NCBI GenBank assembly: GCA_037962975.1
Contig: CM075676.1
Span: forward strand, 95,798,001 to 95,862,000
Source of the DNA: Clitoria ternatea
Lineage: Eukaryota > Streptophyta > Magnoliopsida > Fabales > Fabaceae
Reading direction: 5' to 3'
DNA: 64,000 nucleotides
Below are positions 12,301-23,145 of this stretch, in pieces (position 1 is the first letter of the stretch; each line of letters starts with the position of its first letter). The notes beneath the pieces are model-generated. The model was given only the letters and a program-made list of their open reading frames with translations, was not told the DNA's origin and searched no databases. Made by a program: the position numbers and the translations under genes.

Positions 12301-15300
12301 GAGGATGAGAAGAAAACATATTAGCCATCTATGTATGGTTGTGTCGCCCAAATTAGTTGGTTAGAAAACTGTTATAACTAAATGTAACCACATGCGTATT
12401 CATGACCAGTTAAGGTCTATGCTAGAAGAAAGCGGAGAGAGGCTCAACAGGTAATGGGCCAGCTTGGGCCCAATTAATTAGTATGAAAACTGTCATAACT
12501 AAATGTAACCACACGTGTATTCATGACCAGTTAACAAGGGAAGTGTAAGATTTTCCGTTAGAAAAGTTATAAGAACAATAGGAAGGAATAAAAAGAGGGT
12601 AGCCACACAATGTAAGGTTGGGTGATTTATAAATAGACCCAGAAGGGCATGTGATAGGAACAGGCTATCCAAGACTGGAAATGTAAGATATTATTGCTAG
12701 AATAGGCACCTTCAATATGAAGGAACCAGAATGACAACATCAAATCCTCAAGCACTTTTAAGGATTCACAAGAACCCTGCCCACTCAAGATAACACAATC
12801 TTGTCTCACGGAGTCAATACAGCCAATGCCCCCAGACTTCCCCCTTTGGATTTATTTATAATTTTATAAACTGCCCAGCCCCACATTCTGTTATAAGTTA
12901 TAGCTTATAAGTGAATTCTGTTACAAGTGACTACCCCCTCTTATTCCCTCATATTCCTCCTTTTATATACTTTAATAATAGGAGTAATGATACTCCCCAC
13001 CACCCTCCCCCCGACTTTCACCCTGTCTTCGAGGTGGAAATCTGGAAATGTTTGCTGGATAACAGAGTCATTACCACGAGTCTTCACATTCCAGAGGGTC
13101 ATGCCACATGAACAACACCTCTATTTCCCCTTATAGAATTGCTGGGAACTTGCAGCACCTCTGCTGGATATACTTGCAACTCTAGAATGGCTAGCAGGGG
13201 TAGAGAAGTAATCTGCGGTGAGATAGCTTTCTTAAGGAGATAAATGTGAAATACTATAAAAAGGGATGGTGAAATACTACACCCTTCTGGTATTATAAAA
13301 AGGGAGGGAGACGCAAAGGTAGACATGGTCATTTAGACTGTTGGGATCAGGCGGCAAGTCAGGAGTCTCAAAATTCCTGAAGGTGTACTGTATTTTTCTT
13401 CTTCTCCCTCAATTAGGAGGCCTTTCCCTACTGAGAGCATCAATATAAAAAGAGGTTGTGAGATACTACATCCTTCTGGAAATATAAAAAGGGAAGGGGG
13501 AAAGAAGACATTGGCATTTAGACAGTTGGCATCAGATGGGAAATCATGACTCTCAAAATTCCTGAAAGTGTACTCTGTATTTTTCATCTTACTCAATTAG
13601 GGTATTCCTTTCCACTCCCCCACCAGAATCGTGAATAAAGATTTTGCTACCTGTGAAGGATGTGCATTTAGGAACCATATAACCCAAGGCTCCAGGAAAC
13701 ATTGCCAATACAATACAATACAAAACATTGCCAATTCATATACAGTGCTAAATCAAATTCTCCAAATAAGAAACCAGACCCACAACCTGATCAGGAGTGA
13801 ACTCTTCTGCATGCTTTAAACAATGTGGTAGGTTAACAGGTGTTCCTTCAGGCATTGACAGTGAAACTCGCCAACTGCATCAAGAAAGAAAATTATGCCA
13901 AATCTGTATATACAAACCACATAGCAAAGAAAACAAAAAATAAGTATATCTCCACATAAAACTCGATCTCTCATATTATTAGAAATCCATTTGTGTTGAC
14001 ACAGAAGACACAAAGGTAATTTTCAATTCATTTTCCTCATGCTTTCTGCAAAACTAACAGTGGCAATAGCTGAAAGCTTAATTCATTTAATTCAGCAAAT
14101 TCACATCCACCATAAAAATTAACTCAGTCAAAGGAAGATATATAAACTGGCAACTGCAAACAAAGCATACAATACCTATCCAAACGGTGAACTTGTGCAG
14201 TACTAGCCCTCTGTAGACTTCTCTTAATAGCTGCTCTCCATCCAAATGGAAATGATCCACCCTAATAATAATCAGAAAAACAGATTAGCATACTAAGCTC
14301 AGTGTTCATTTAACCCATAATTTCCAAGCATATGAATGCTTACCCAACGAAAACTCCTAGACAGGTCATTGCCTGTCCCCAGTGGTATAATTCCCACTGG
14401 AGGAACCGGCTCTCGACCTTGTGTGCGAAGTTCTGTTAGACATCCTAATACCCAACCAACTGTACCATCACCTCCAGCAACCTATCCAATCAACATGTTT
14501 CATTCATCCAATGTGACTGCTTTTGTAATCTGATATCGAATATTTGAATTCAGTATGTACTATTATTATTCCCATTATGTCAGACTGGCATCTTGACACA
14601 AAATCACATTATAACTACAGAACCATCCACTTGTCATTACTCAATCATACTTCATCTATTTCACTTTTATTTAGAAGAGATTAAGTATGCACACCAAACA
14701 TGGAAGCCAAGTTTGGCCTTACAATTATAGATTAGTTGAGGAACAGGAACCACAGCAACTTATGCAATTACACAGTGCATTTTACCACGAGAAATGTATC
14801 GCATGTTCCAGTTCTTCTATCAACATACCATAACCCTGATTCTTTCACGAGTTTCCCTTGCACAAGAATCACCAAGACCTGCCAACCTCTCGAGGCAACT
14901 CAATCCATACAGTACAAATTCATGAGGCTTCACATCTGATAGGTCAAAAACCTGCAGTGTACATAATAAAACATCAATCATGACATGAGAAGACGATAAA
15001 AAAATTTTTAAAAAAAAATAATAGGAGTTAAAATTCGAACAACGAAGTCGAAAACCACATTCCACCAATTCATGAACGCAACTTGAATCTCATATGCGCG
15101 AGAGATAAAAAGAACACACACACAACGGGATAGTGATTCTCAAAGCAATACAGTGGCTATAACTAGTAGAGTCCTTAACACGATACTTCAGTTCGGATTA
15201 TTAACTTCTCAAGTTCAACAGTTCTAGCATCTCTCTCACTAGATCCAACTAATTTCCCGATTTTCTCTGTTCAGCGACTTTCGATGCACATAAAGAACGA

Positions 15301-15706
15301 GTCAAGCCAGCGAGCAAGCACGAATTCGAAACACGCGCGAGCAATTCGACGAAAGAGGAGGAGGAGAAAAACGAGTACCTGCTCTTCACTCATGAGTAGC
15401 TGAAGCCTCTCCTTAAGCATGGGACCGTGGCGACCGCCGCTGCGGGAATTGATGAAGACGACCATAGGACACGGCGGAGCGACGTCCTCGCCGTCGGCGC
15501 GTTGTAGGTAAGGAGACTCTCCGGCGGCAGAATCCTTAAGGCGAATGGAATCGCGCATTGCGATGCGAAGGTACTGAGGCATAGTGAGCTGCTTCTTCAG
15601 CTCCTCCTTGTCAATTCGCATCCCGGAGATACCGCAACCGCGTAGCGAATCGAAGAGCGACGACCTCACCGCAATCTTGCTGGTGTCAACCGTCGCCGAC
15701 GGCGAA

Positions 15707-15711
<5 letters not shown>
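6923..15711 (-). CDS. DGK: Diacylglycerol kinase, plant type without C1 domains, 12 exons
   Basis: Phosphorylates diacylglycerol to phosphatidic acid, a step in plant lipid signalling. Coding exons (minus): 15379-15711, 14829-14951, 14344-14481, 14176-14261, 13787-13874, 11684-11759, 10487-10569, 10221-10291, 8339-8416, 7977-8064, 7669-7785 and 6923-7081. All have GT-AG introns with matching phases, giving 479 aa. The catalytic domain starts near residue 82 ([20 protein letters not shown]), with the glycine-rich GGDGTVGW at 155-162 and LGTGNDLSR at 186-194. The accessory domain follows, with [20 protein letters not shown] and [14 protein letters not shown]. No C1 zinc fingers are present, so it fits the short plant DGK class that includes Arabidopsis DGK3/4/7. 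The start is the first ATG before [12 protein letters not shown]. The frame is intact. Introns 5, 6 and 8 are enlarged by repeats. Confidence 0.95.
9274..9347. repeat. Compound microsatellite (TA)n(CA)n(CATA)n in DGK intron 8
   Basis: A TA run passes into CA, then about ten CATA units, then TATATG. It lies in the intron between the exons at 10221-10291 and 8339-8416. It is likely length-variable between individuals. Confidence 0.9.
9769..10068. mobile_element. Stowaway-like MITE in DGK intron 8
   Basis: A 300-bp unit flanked by TA dinucleotides (9767-9768 and 10069-10070). The left end CTTTCCCTGCTCTCAAATA and the right end, read on the other strand, CTCTCTCTGGTCTTGAAATA form a degenerate terminal inverted repeat of about 24 bp continuing into TAAG. 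This matches the well-known CTCCCTCCGT...AAATATAAG ends of plant Stowaway (Tc1/mariner-type) MITEs. No coding capacity. Confidence 0.8.
10916..11421. mobile_element. hAT-like non-autonomous element in DGK intron 6
   Basis: The left end TAGGGGTGTCAA and the right end, read in reverse, TACAGGTGGCAA agree at 9 of 12 bases and resemble hAT ends. The flanking 8-mers ATGATAAG (10908-10915) and ATAGTAAG (11422-11429) agree at 6 of 8, as expected for an old 8-bp target duplication. The inside is AT-rich with many GGATGG/CCATTTA motifs and no ORF. Confidence 0.55.
12249..12264. repeat. Homopolymer run of 16 G in DGK intron 5
   Basis: Unbroken G tract following a short CACACACATGTGT stretch. The real length may differ because homopolymers are prone to sequencing error. 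Confidence 0.9.
12348..12533 (+). repeat. Pair of about 65-bp direct repeats in DGK intron 5
   Basis: Copies at about 12348-12413 and 12469-12533 share ACTAAATGTAACCACA and GTATTCATGACCAGTTAA with a few substitutions. About 100 bp further on is a TATAAATAGA motif (12629-12638). The arrangement looks like the remains of an LTR-type element, but I could not define its ends. Confidence 0.65.
13255..13612 (+). repeat. Two tandem about 170-bp repeats in DGK intron 5
   Basis: Units at about 13255-13427 and 13444-13612 both contain TATAAAAAG, TACTACA(C/T)CCTTCTGG, a second TATAAAAAGGGA, TCTCAAAATTCCTGAA and CTCAATTAGG in the same order. A shorter partial copy of the TATAAAAAGGG part precedes unit 1. 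Origin unknown, probably from an inserted element. Confidence 0.7.

Positions 15712-15741
<30 letters not shown>
15711..15741. repeat. (CT)n microsatellite at the DGK start codon
   Basis: About 15 CT units, that is (GA)n on the coding strand, directly upstream of and touching the DGK ATG (15709-15711). It therefore lies in the 5' UTR. GA-rich leaders are common in plant genes. Confidence 0.9.
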
Positions 15742-15743
<2 letters not shown>

Positions 15744-17840
15744 GACTCGATTCTTTTCTTCTGTTAGGTGAAACCCGAGTGTTGGTTGGGCTTCGCTGGA
15801 CAAAAGGTTTAAACGAGAAGAGGAATTGATTTTTTATTGTTGAATAATAAGGGAGAATGTGTAAATGTGTGAACTGTGAAACGTCTCTGGCTGACTTGTA
15901 GTTTATTCGCTGTGCGCAGTACGCAGTACGCAGGCAAAGACGAAAGTCCAAGGAGGAATGGAGTGTGGTGGTTGTTTTTAAGTTTCAAAAAGGTAAGTGT
16001 TAAATGCTTTCTCCAGTTTGGGGGTTGGGGTGAGGAAAATGCCCTCCGATTTGACCGTTATTTACGTGAGAGGTGCTCCTTCTCTATCTTCCATGGCCCA
16101 CGACCCACGGCCCAACTAACAAACCATTCACATGCCTCTCATTATTGCTTTCGTAACCTTTTCTTATTAATTAATTTCAAAATTTATATTCTCTTCTCTT
16201 CCCTTCCTATAAAATCTTTTCCCTTACTTTATCTAATTTATGGTCTTTTCTATTTCATTTTATATATTTTTTAAAATACTCTAAAAATGATAACTTTAAT
16301 ATAATAATAAAAGTTACTATTTTACTAGACGTGTATATCTTATGATAATTAAATTAAAAATATGTGATAGAACTGTAATCATATTAGCAAAAACTCATCC
16401 TAAACTTTTACAAGTTTTAAGAAAAAAATTGAATATTAATTTATCTTTTAATTTCATCGGTTTACATTTAAATTTCAATTATATTATTCATATTAATGGT
16501 GTAACATCAAATTTCTTATGAATACTGCATTAGAAATTTATTAAATTAATAGTTTTACTGAATTCTATTCAAACTTTTAGAAAATAATTATTGACATGAT
16601 ACTTTAAAACAACATGTCAATAAATTGAGTTCATAGAAAAATACAATTATATTGATTTTACTTGATAAATTGAATACTCAATTTAATAAATTTTATCTTA
16701 CCGAATACTTAATATAATATCAATTTCATAAATTGAATGCGCAATTGATTTTAGTAAAAAAAATATTTTTAAAAATATCATATTTGTAATATTTAATTTT
16801 AAAAATATTGTATTTATATTTATATGACATAATTTTACAAATCATATATTTATGTAGTTTTGAGTGAAAAATGTTTATATGCAGAGAGACAGAGAGACAG
16901 AGGAACTTTAATTATATAAGATTTTGGATAAGATTTGTGAAAAAAAAATATTTAATTAATATTTTAAGGAGGAAATTTTGAAAATAAAGTAAAATAAAAG
17001 GAATATTTGCTTCCAAACTATGTGAAAATTTATTTTTATTAGATTGACATTAAAAAAAGTATTAAATTTGATATTAACAACTCGTTTTTATATATGCATT
17101 AGATTAATATCATGATAGAAAAAAATTGATTTGCATAAATAAATGCTATGAATGTTTTTTTGGATGAAAAATATGTGGCTATTACGATAAAATAGAAAGA
17201 AGAAAAAGTTTTGAAATTGAAATTGAATCATAAAAGGGACAGTGGTACAAATTCCACCATAACCCACCATCAAAATACAAAGAGAGTAAATTTTAACAAA
17301 AGGACAACAATCAAAAGGTTACATAACCAAAATTTACAAAGAACAAAAATCAAATAAAAAAAAACTTATTCGTCTTCCACCACCATCTCCTTCACCTTCA
17401 AGAACCCATACCCGCCACTACCAGGCCAACCGCGCCCATCTCCATATTGAGGCACTACCACCATCGTCCAAACCACCACCAACAAAAATCGTCTTCTTCT
17501 TCCACCGTTGGCCCCACCACGATCAAAAACCACCACCTCCAAACCCATCACCTTCGTGAACTAGCGCCTCACCCTTCATAGCCACTGTGAGCTAGCCCCA
17601 CCACCAATAGCCTTTCCTTTCTCTTTCTCAGTTTTTTCTCTCTCCTTTTCTACTTTTTCTTTTCTCTGACTACCGCACCTATTTCCCCCTCTTCTAATAT
17701 TGTGTACGTATATGAGGGAAATAAAGTGATTAGGTTTAATTTCGACCAAGATAGGTTGACGCCTGAAGTTTTTTTTTTTTTTAAATCTCTACAAGAACTT
17801 TAAATCAAATACAAAGTGTTTATCTTTTTTCTAATGAGAA
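15742..17840. other. DGK upstream region and AT-rich spacer
   Basis: The first few hundred bases should hold the DGK 5' UTR and promoter. The rest is AT-rich. From 17370 to about 17620 the plus strand is rich in CCACCA and CTTC; the minus-strand frame there (17366-17551) is low-complexity Gly/Val/Arg and I do not regard it as a gene. No other gene seen. Confidence 0.5.
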
Positions 17841-17843
17841 GTG

Positions 17844-17940
17844 CACCTAGTCTAGTGGCAAAATATGAGCATTAGAGTTTAGGAGGGGTGGGTTTGAGAC
17901 TCACCTCTCATATTTATGTCTCTTTTTTATTTTACTCTTA
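17844..17940 (+). mobile_element. tRNA-derived SINE-like unit
   Basis: An A-box-like TAGTCTAGTGG (17848-17858) is followed 32 bp later by a B-box-like GGTTTGAGACTC (17891-17902), then a T-rich tail near 17921. Order, spacing and T-rich end match tRNA-related plant SINEs. I could not assign a named family. Confidence 0.5.
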
Positions 17941-17994
17941 CCTTGTGTAAGCGTATACATAAAATCTAGTTTTGTTTTGTTAACAAATGCTTAA

Positions 17995-18080
17995 TGTTGT
18001 TCTAGTGGCAAAACTTGGTAATAGCTCAAGTAAGGAACATGAGTTTGAAAACTTTTTCCATGTTTTATTTTTTTTATTGA
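17995..18080 (+). mobile_element. Second, degenerate SINE-like unit
   Basis: GTTCTAGTGGCAAAA (17999-18013) and GAGTTTGAAAAC (18041-18052), followed by a T-rich stretch, repeat the box A / box B plan of the preceding unit in the same orientation, with more decay. Confidence 0.4.
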
Positions 18081-18369
18081 TTCAATATATTATATTTATT
18101 TATGATGTAACTGTGAGTTTGGTTTTATTTTATTCTTGTATGTTAGTTACTTCTTGATAAATGTGTACACCATTTGGTTGTATTTTGTTTATTTTATATT
18201 TATTTATTTTCATACTTTTGTTTCTTAAAAAGAAAATAGTAACAAAAATTCTTAGGAATAAAGATATTTTTAGTAGTTCTTTTAGAGTGAATTTGGTTCA
18301 AAGGTGCATACGTGATCATTCCTTAAAAAAGGTATAAAATAGCGAAAGCAATTTTTCATCAAATAAATT

Positions 18370-19262
18370 GTGTAATGATTTTATAACGACGTCATGCAAA
18401 ATGTTTTACCTATGCCGATATTATAAAATCGTGAAGCATAATACACGTACGGAGTAAGCATAGTACTTTGTCTTGTATTTTCCTTTTGCATAAAATCTCT
18501 TTTGTAAAAATCCTAAAAAATGCAATGAAGTCCCTTTTCAAAACACATAAAAATTCAAAAAATATATTTTCTCTAAATCAAAATCAAAGTTTCAAAAAAT
18601 TTTAAAAAATCATTTTCAATATCCCAAAAAAATAATTTCCAAATCAAAGAACTACGTAACCCTGATTTCCCGACGCAACTGAGAATACGCAGGAGTAGAA
18701 ATAATTCCTGTCAGACTCATTTTCCTTTTAGTAATTTTCATTCATTGTTGTTCACTTTGACTGATGTTAAGATTGTTACTATTTAAATTGAAATGTCATT
18801 TGTTATTATGAGATTAATTTAGATGAGACATCTTGTTAATTTTACGTCTTGTTAATATTGTCGTATTTATGATGTCACTTCTGTTTATCAAAAAAATAAA
18901 GTTTTTTTTTGCAACGAGATTAATTTGGACAAGACGTCTTGTTAACCTCATTTTTTTCAAATCCATTTTTCCTTCGTTTATATCGCCTAAGTCCTTTATT
19001 TCTTAGATGTTAAATCAATTTTTGGACTATCTAAAACGCACACAATCAATTTGAGGCAACCATTTTATAACGGACAGCGAGAGAAGCTCATACCTTCCTC
19101 ACCTGTAATCCGACTCCCGAACTTAAGAATCTCGTTTTCATGATTAATGCATTAACAAATATTTTTCTGATATTTTACCTTTAAATAAATATTAGTGGCG
19201 ACTCCCCTTTTTCGAAAGGATTTTAAACTTTATCTTTTTGGCCTCCCGCCCCGAGTGCGACA
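18370..19262 (+). mobile_element. Possible Ogre/Tat-type LTR relic
   Basis: AGTGGCGACTCC at 19195-19206 resembles the tRNA-Arg primer-binding site described for legume Ogre elements. It is followed by the GGCCTCCCGCCCCGAGTGCG context at 19240-19259. The preceding DNA could be the 3' part of a decayed LTR. I see no second LTR, target duplication or coding region, so this is tentative. Confidence 0.3.
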
Positions 19263-19470
19263 ACTTGATAAAATGAATACATGTGGTTACCACACATAAA
19301 AAAAATTATTATTTATTTCAAAAAAATAACAATTAATTAATTAAAAATTGATTTAACATTATTAATGAAAATACTCATAAACAATTAACATAAAATAAAT
19401 ATATTATTAAATTTATAAAATATCAATTCCATGAGTTTGAATGGAAAATCAATGTATTGTTTAATGAAAC

Positions 19471-21347
19471 CCTAAATTTGTCCCTTATGTATATGCAATA
19501 AATTAAGTTAATGTTTGGCTTATTAAAATGGCTTTACAATCTCTAATGTAAGTCTTTGTTGATCAAAATTGATCTATTACCGTTAGCGGTCATTGTACAT
19601 TGTCAACTAGAGCACAATATGAGCAGTCACATGCCCACACTTTATACTGAATTAGACGTTTTCAACTCTTTATAAGAAAATACATCAATTGGTATACAAT
19701 GTAAAGAACTTTACATCAAATTGATGTTTAATGTATAGAATATTACATCAATATGGTCCTTGTGTCATATTATAAAAAATATCACATTGGTCCTTAAATC
19801 AATTTTAATTTGTATTAAATACGTCTCTAATATAATAGTAATCACATCATGTCAATCCTTGATGTTAATTTAAATACATCAAACTTGACTCTTATATTAT
19901 GTGCGGGTTAGTTACTTTACATTAGTGATATTGTTATTTTCAAATTAATTCAATGTAGAAAAAATTCAATAGAAATAAATGTAAAGCAATTTCAAGTATA
20001 ATTAATATAATGAATTGATATTAAAGTGATACATTATGGTGTACAGAAGGTATATTATAAACAAAGCCTTTATTTGTCTCTAACAAATTAAAAGTCAAAT
20101 TACACGTATGTTAAACAAAGAGAAACTGAAGTATGCCTTACCCCTATGACACATCAATGCACATTAAATAACAACTTATAGGTTGTCCATACACATGTGT
20201 GTCCAAAACAATTACATTCGTTTTACATGTAATATAAAATAAAGAAAATGGCTAGGCAAATGGTAGTAGTAGCAATAAGTATTGCAACAATTGTTGTGCC
20301 ACTCCCCCAAAGACTTAGTTGAATAAGCATAAAAATGAAAGCTTACTTAATATAGGAAAAGGATTAACATTGAGGACTTATTTAATACAAAACACAATTG
20401 CTTAAAGACTAACATAATAAAATTCTTTTTTAAGCATGTATTCTACAACAATTGTTGTAACACATGCTACTACCTTTGCGATGAGTTTCCAATTTCATAA
20501 TTTTTTTTTAGTCCACTACTCATTTTACTAAATAATTCCTTACCCACCGGTTATGTCATTCCAACACCTAGGCCACCCATAATAAAGTTAAAGACAAGGC
20601 ATATGACAACAAAACCAAAAATTTAGTGGTTGTTCTCGGTTTGACCAACAAAAAAAATTGTTGGTTCAACGAAGTTTGATTATCCTGGTTAATATGGAGA
20701 ATGAATATTAACTATTAGATTTTTTTCACTTTCACAATTTCATTTCTCAACTAGTTACCAAATAAACACTTAAAGGGTCAATGGCCAGACAATAGTGGCT
20801 ATGAGCATGGTTTCAACCCATACATCACCCTTATCGTTTTTTTGCATTAAAATAATTTACAAGTACCATCATTATATTAAGACAAAGTAACTAACTCATG
20901 TATACATGATGATATAGTTTGATGTATTTAAAATTAATATTAGGGATTGATATAAAATAATTACTAATACATTAGAGACTTATTAAATATAAATTACAAC
21001 TGCTCACTAATATGATAGATGTTTTTTAATATGATGTTAGAACTAACTTGATAATCTATGTGTTAAATATCAAATATGTAATGTTCTATATATTTGGGAC
21101 CAAATTAATATACTTCATTATTAAAAATTTGAAAACGTCTATGTTAGTATAGAACGTGGTCATATGATTAATCATGTGATAGTTTATATAACACTTAATT
21201 TGCCACGCAATACTCTATTGGACATCGTTTGACGACCATTAATAATATAGATTAATTTAGTTGATGAAGAAATGAGTTAGAAATTACAAAATTGTTTTAA
21301 TAGGGTAATAAGTAATTTGATCAATCGCATCGAAACAGATTTAGAAA
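19471..21347. mobile_element. Long inverted-repeat (foldback or Mutator-like) element
   Basis: The left arm (about 19471-19950) and the reverse complement of the right arm (about 20830-21347) align along their length. Shared landmarks include TTAGACGTTTTCAA / ATAGACGTTTTCAA, TAAATACATCAAACT and GTTAGTTACTTT. Arms are roughly 470-515 bp and diverged, around a core of about 880 bp with no recognisable ORF. Long arms suit a Mutator-like or foldback element; exact ends and target duplication could not be fixed. Confidence 0.7.
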
Positions 21348-22624
21348 TTTATTAATTAAATAAACGGCTGTAATTGCTTGAATAGCTAAACATGGCCAAG
21401 TTGAATTTAGATCCAACTAAAAGTTATTATTCTTTTTCTATTAATTTGTCTTACAGGAGTTATCAAATCACATGTTTGCTAATGTTTCATGAGGATTTAG
21501 CTGGGTCTATATTTTTTTTTTTCAAGAAAAGTTTAAATTAATTTTTGGGTCTATATCAAAATTTGTTAAGTATTTTCAGAAGTACTTACATATTAATGCG
21601 TCAAGAAAGTAGTTGGTTCTTTATAATGTATGTGTTTTTGCTGTACAATACATAATCATTCAGGGCTTATATTATCATCACAGGTTGTATTATATTCTCC
21701 TCAACCAAAAATTATTTCTGTTAGTGTATCCGCCGAAAAAGATCCCAGCTATTTATTTTTATTTAATGTTTAGCACATTATAAAACGATGGCTTTGGAAC
21801 AACTTATTGATACGGGTCAAAGGTCAAACCATAGTTTGATATGGATCAAAATTGATTTCTAGGATGTTTGAATACATTTTGAATAATTAGTTATTGTACT
21901 AAAACTATGGATCGAAGGCGAAGTAATTTGGTGTTGCTTTTACTTCTAAGAAAATCAATAATAATATATAATGCAATGTTATGTACCTCAAAAACAATTT
22001 TATAAAAAACATTGAAACATCATTTTTTACAAAATTATTTTTCAAATAGTTATTATCCAAATAAATTAAGAATCACATTTTATAAAAATATCAATCGTAC
22101 GAAATCCCAGTAATCTAAAATTATTTATATGATCGCAATAACAAATTAACATGTACGTACTTGTTATAAATTATAAGAGAACGTGTTCTCTGATTTGGCT
22201 CTAATGTTATGGACTCCTACTACTGGCCTACACTGCATAGATTCATAGCTGTTAACTTTCCAACTAAAACTGGTGACTGATTAATGAACCAAAATTTCTA
22301 CCAATTAATTAACCAATCTAACAAACTAACTATTGGGGTTGGTAGTATTAGTAAGAAAGAAAAAAAAAAAAAAAAGAGGTATGAGTGGTTGTATATTACT
22401 AACATTAATTCCAGGAAATCGACATCCTATTCTACAGGTAACCAAGTGCAGAGGAAGTCACTGTTGCAATTGATAACTCCATTTTCACTTTTCCATGTTA
22501 AGTAGCCAATAAATCTAATTGTTAAAATTATAGGATATTAGTATATCCTATTAGTCTAATGTCACTGTTAACCATATTAGTTTAGTGTTACTGTTAAAAT
22601 TTCTATATCTTTTTTTTTGGCTAA
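21348..22624. other. AT-rich spacer
   Basis: No gene seen. The frame at 22284-22505 is interrupted by an A-rich tract (Lys run), matches no family I know and is regarded as chance. Confidence 0.5.
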
Positions 22625-23145
22625 ATAACTTGTTCGGATCTCTATCTTTTTTAATAAATTTTAAATTAGATTTTAAATGTTTTCTTAGTAAGTGAGTTTT
22701 TATTTTTTTTTAAATATTTCAGTTATGTCTTTTTTGTTTATCGTTGACAAACTCTGTTAATAAATATCTAACATGTTATCGGTCTTATTGATGTGATTAT
22801 TCCATGTATGTTGTTGACGTAATGATTTCACTATCAAATGTTTATTGGTTAATAAGTAAAATTAAAAATTAAAAAAATACATTGTATATGGATCAAACCA
22901 GCACCTGCTACGTAAATGATCGCCTACTCAACATAGCACATGTCAACAGTATCTTCATGTATGATGGTGTTACACTATCAGTAAAGGAGAACATGATGCT
23001 TGTTTGTCATTCATGATTATATTAATGAAGTTGGTGATGCTAAGATGGAAAAATGACCTAACTGAAAATATTTTAAAAATACATAAAACTTAATTTACTA
23101 AAAATATAATGGAGTATAATAATAATTTAGTCTATTTTAAAACAG
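22625..23145. mobile_element. Foldback MITE-like element
   Basis: The left arm (about 22681-22830) and the reversed right arm (about 22955-23110) share TTAGTAA...TTTTTA, ATTTCAGTTA(T/G)GTC, CTTCATTAAT-like and GTTGAC(G/A)T motifs in matching order. It is an imperfect inverted repeat of about 500 bp without coding capacity. Confidence 0.55.

Noticed and set aside
17366..17551. Minus-strand Gly/Val/Arg-rich frame
   Set aside because: Low-complexity translation of a CCACCA-rich tract with no recognisable domain or splice context.
22284..22505. 73-codon ATG frame
   Set aside because: Contains a poly-Lys run from an A tract, no homologue recognised, isolated in AT-rich spacer.
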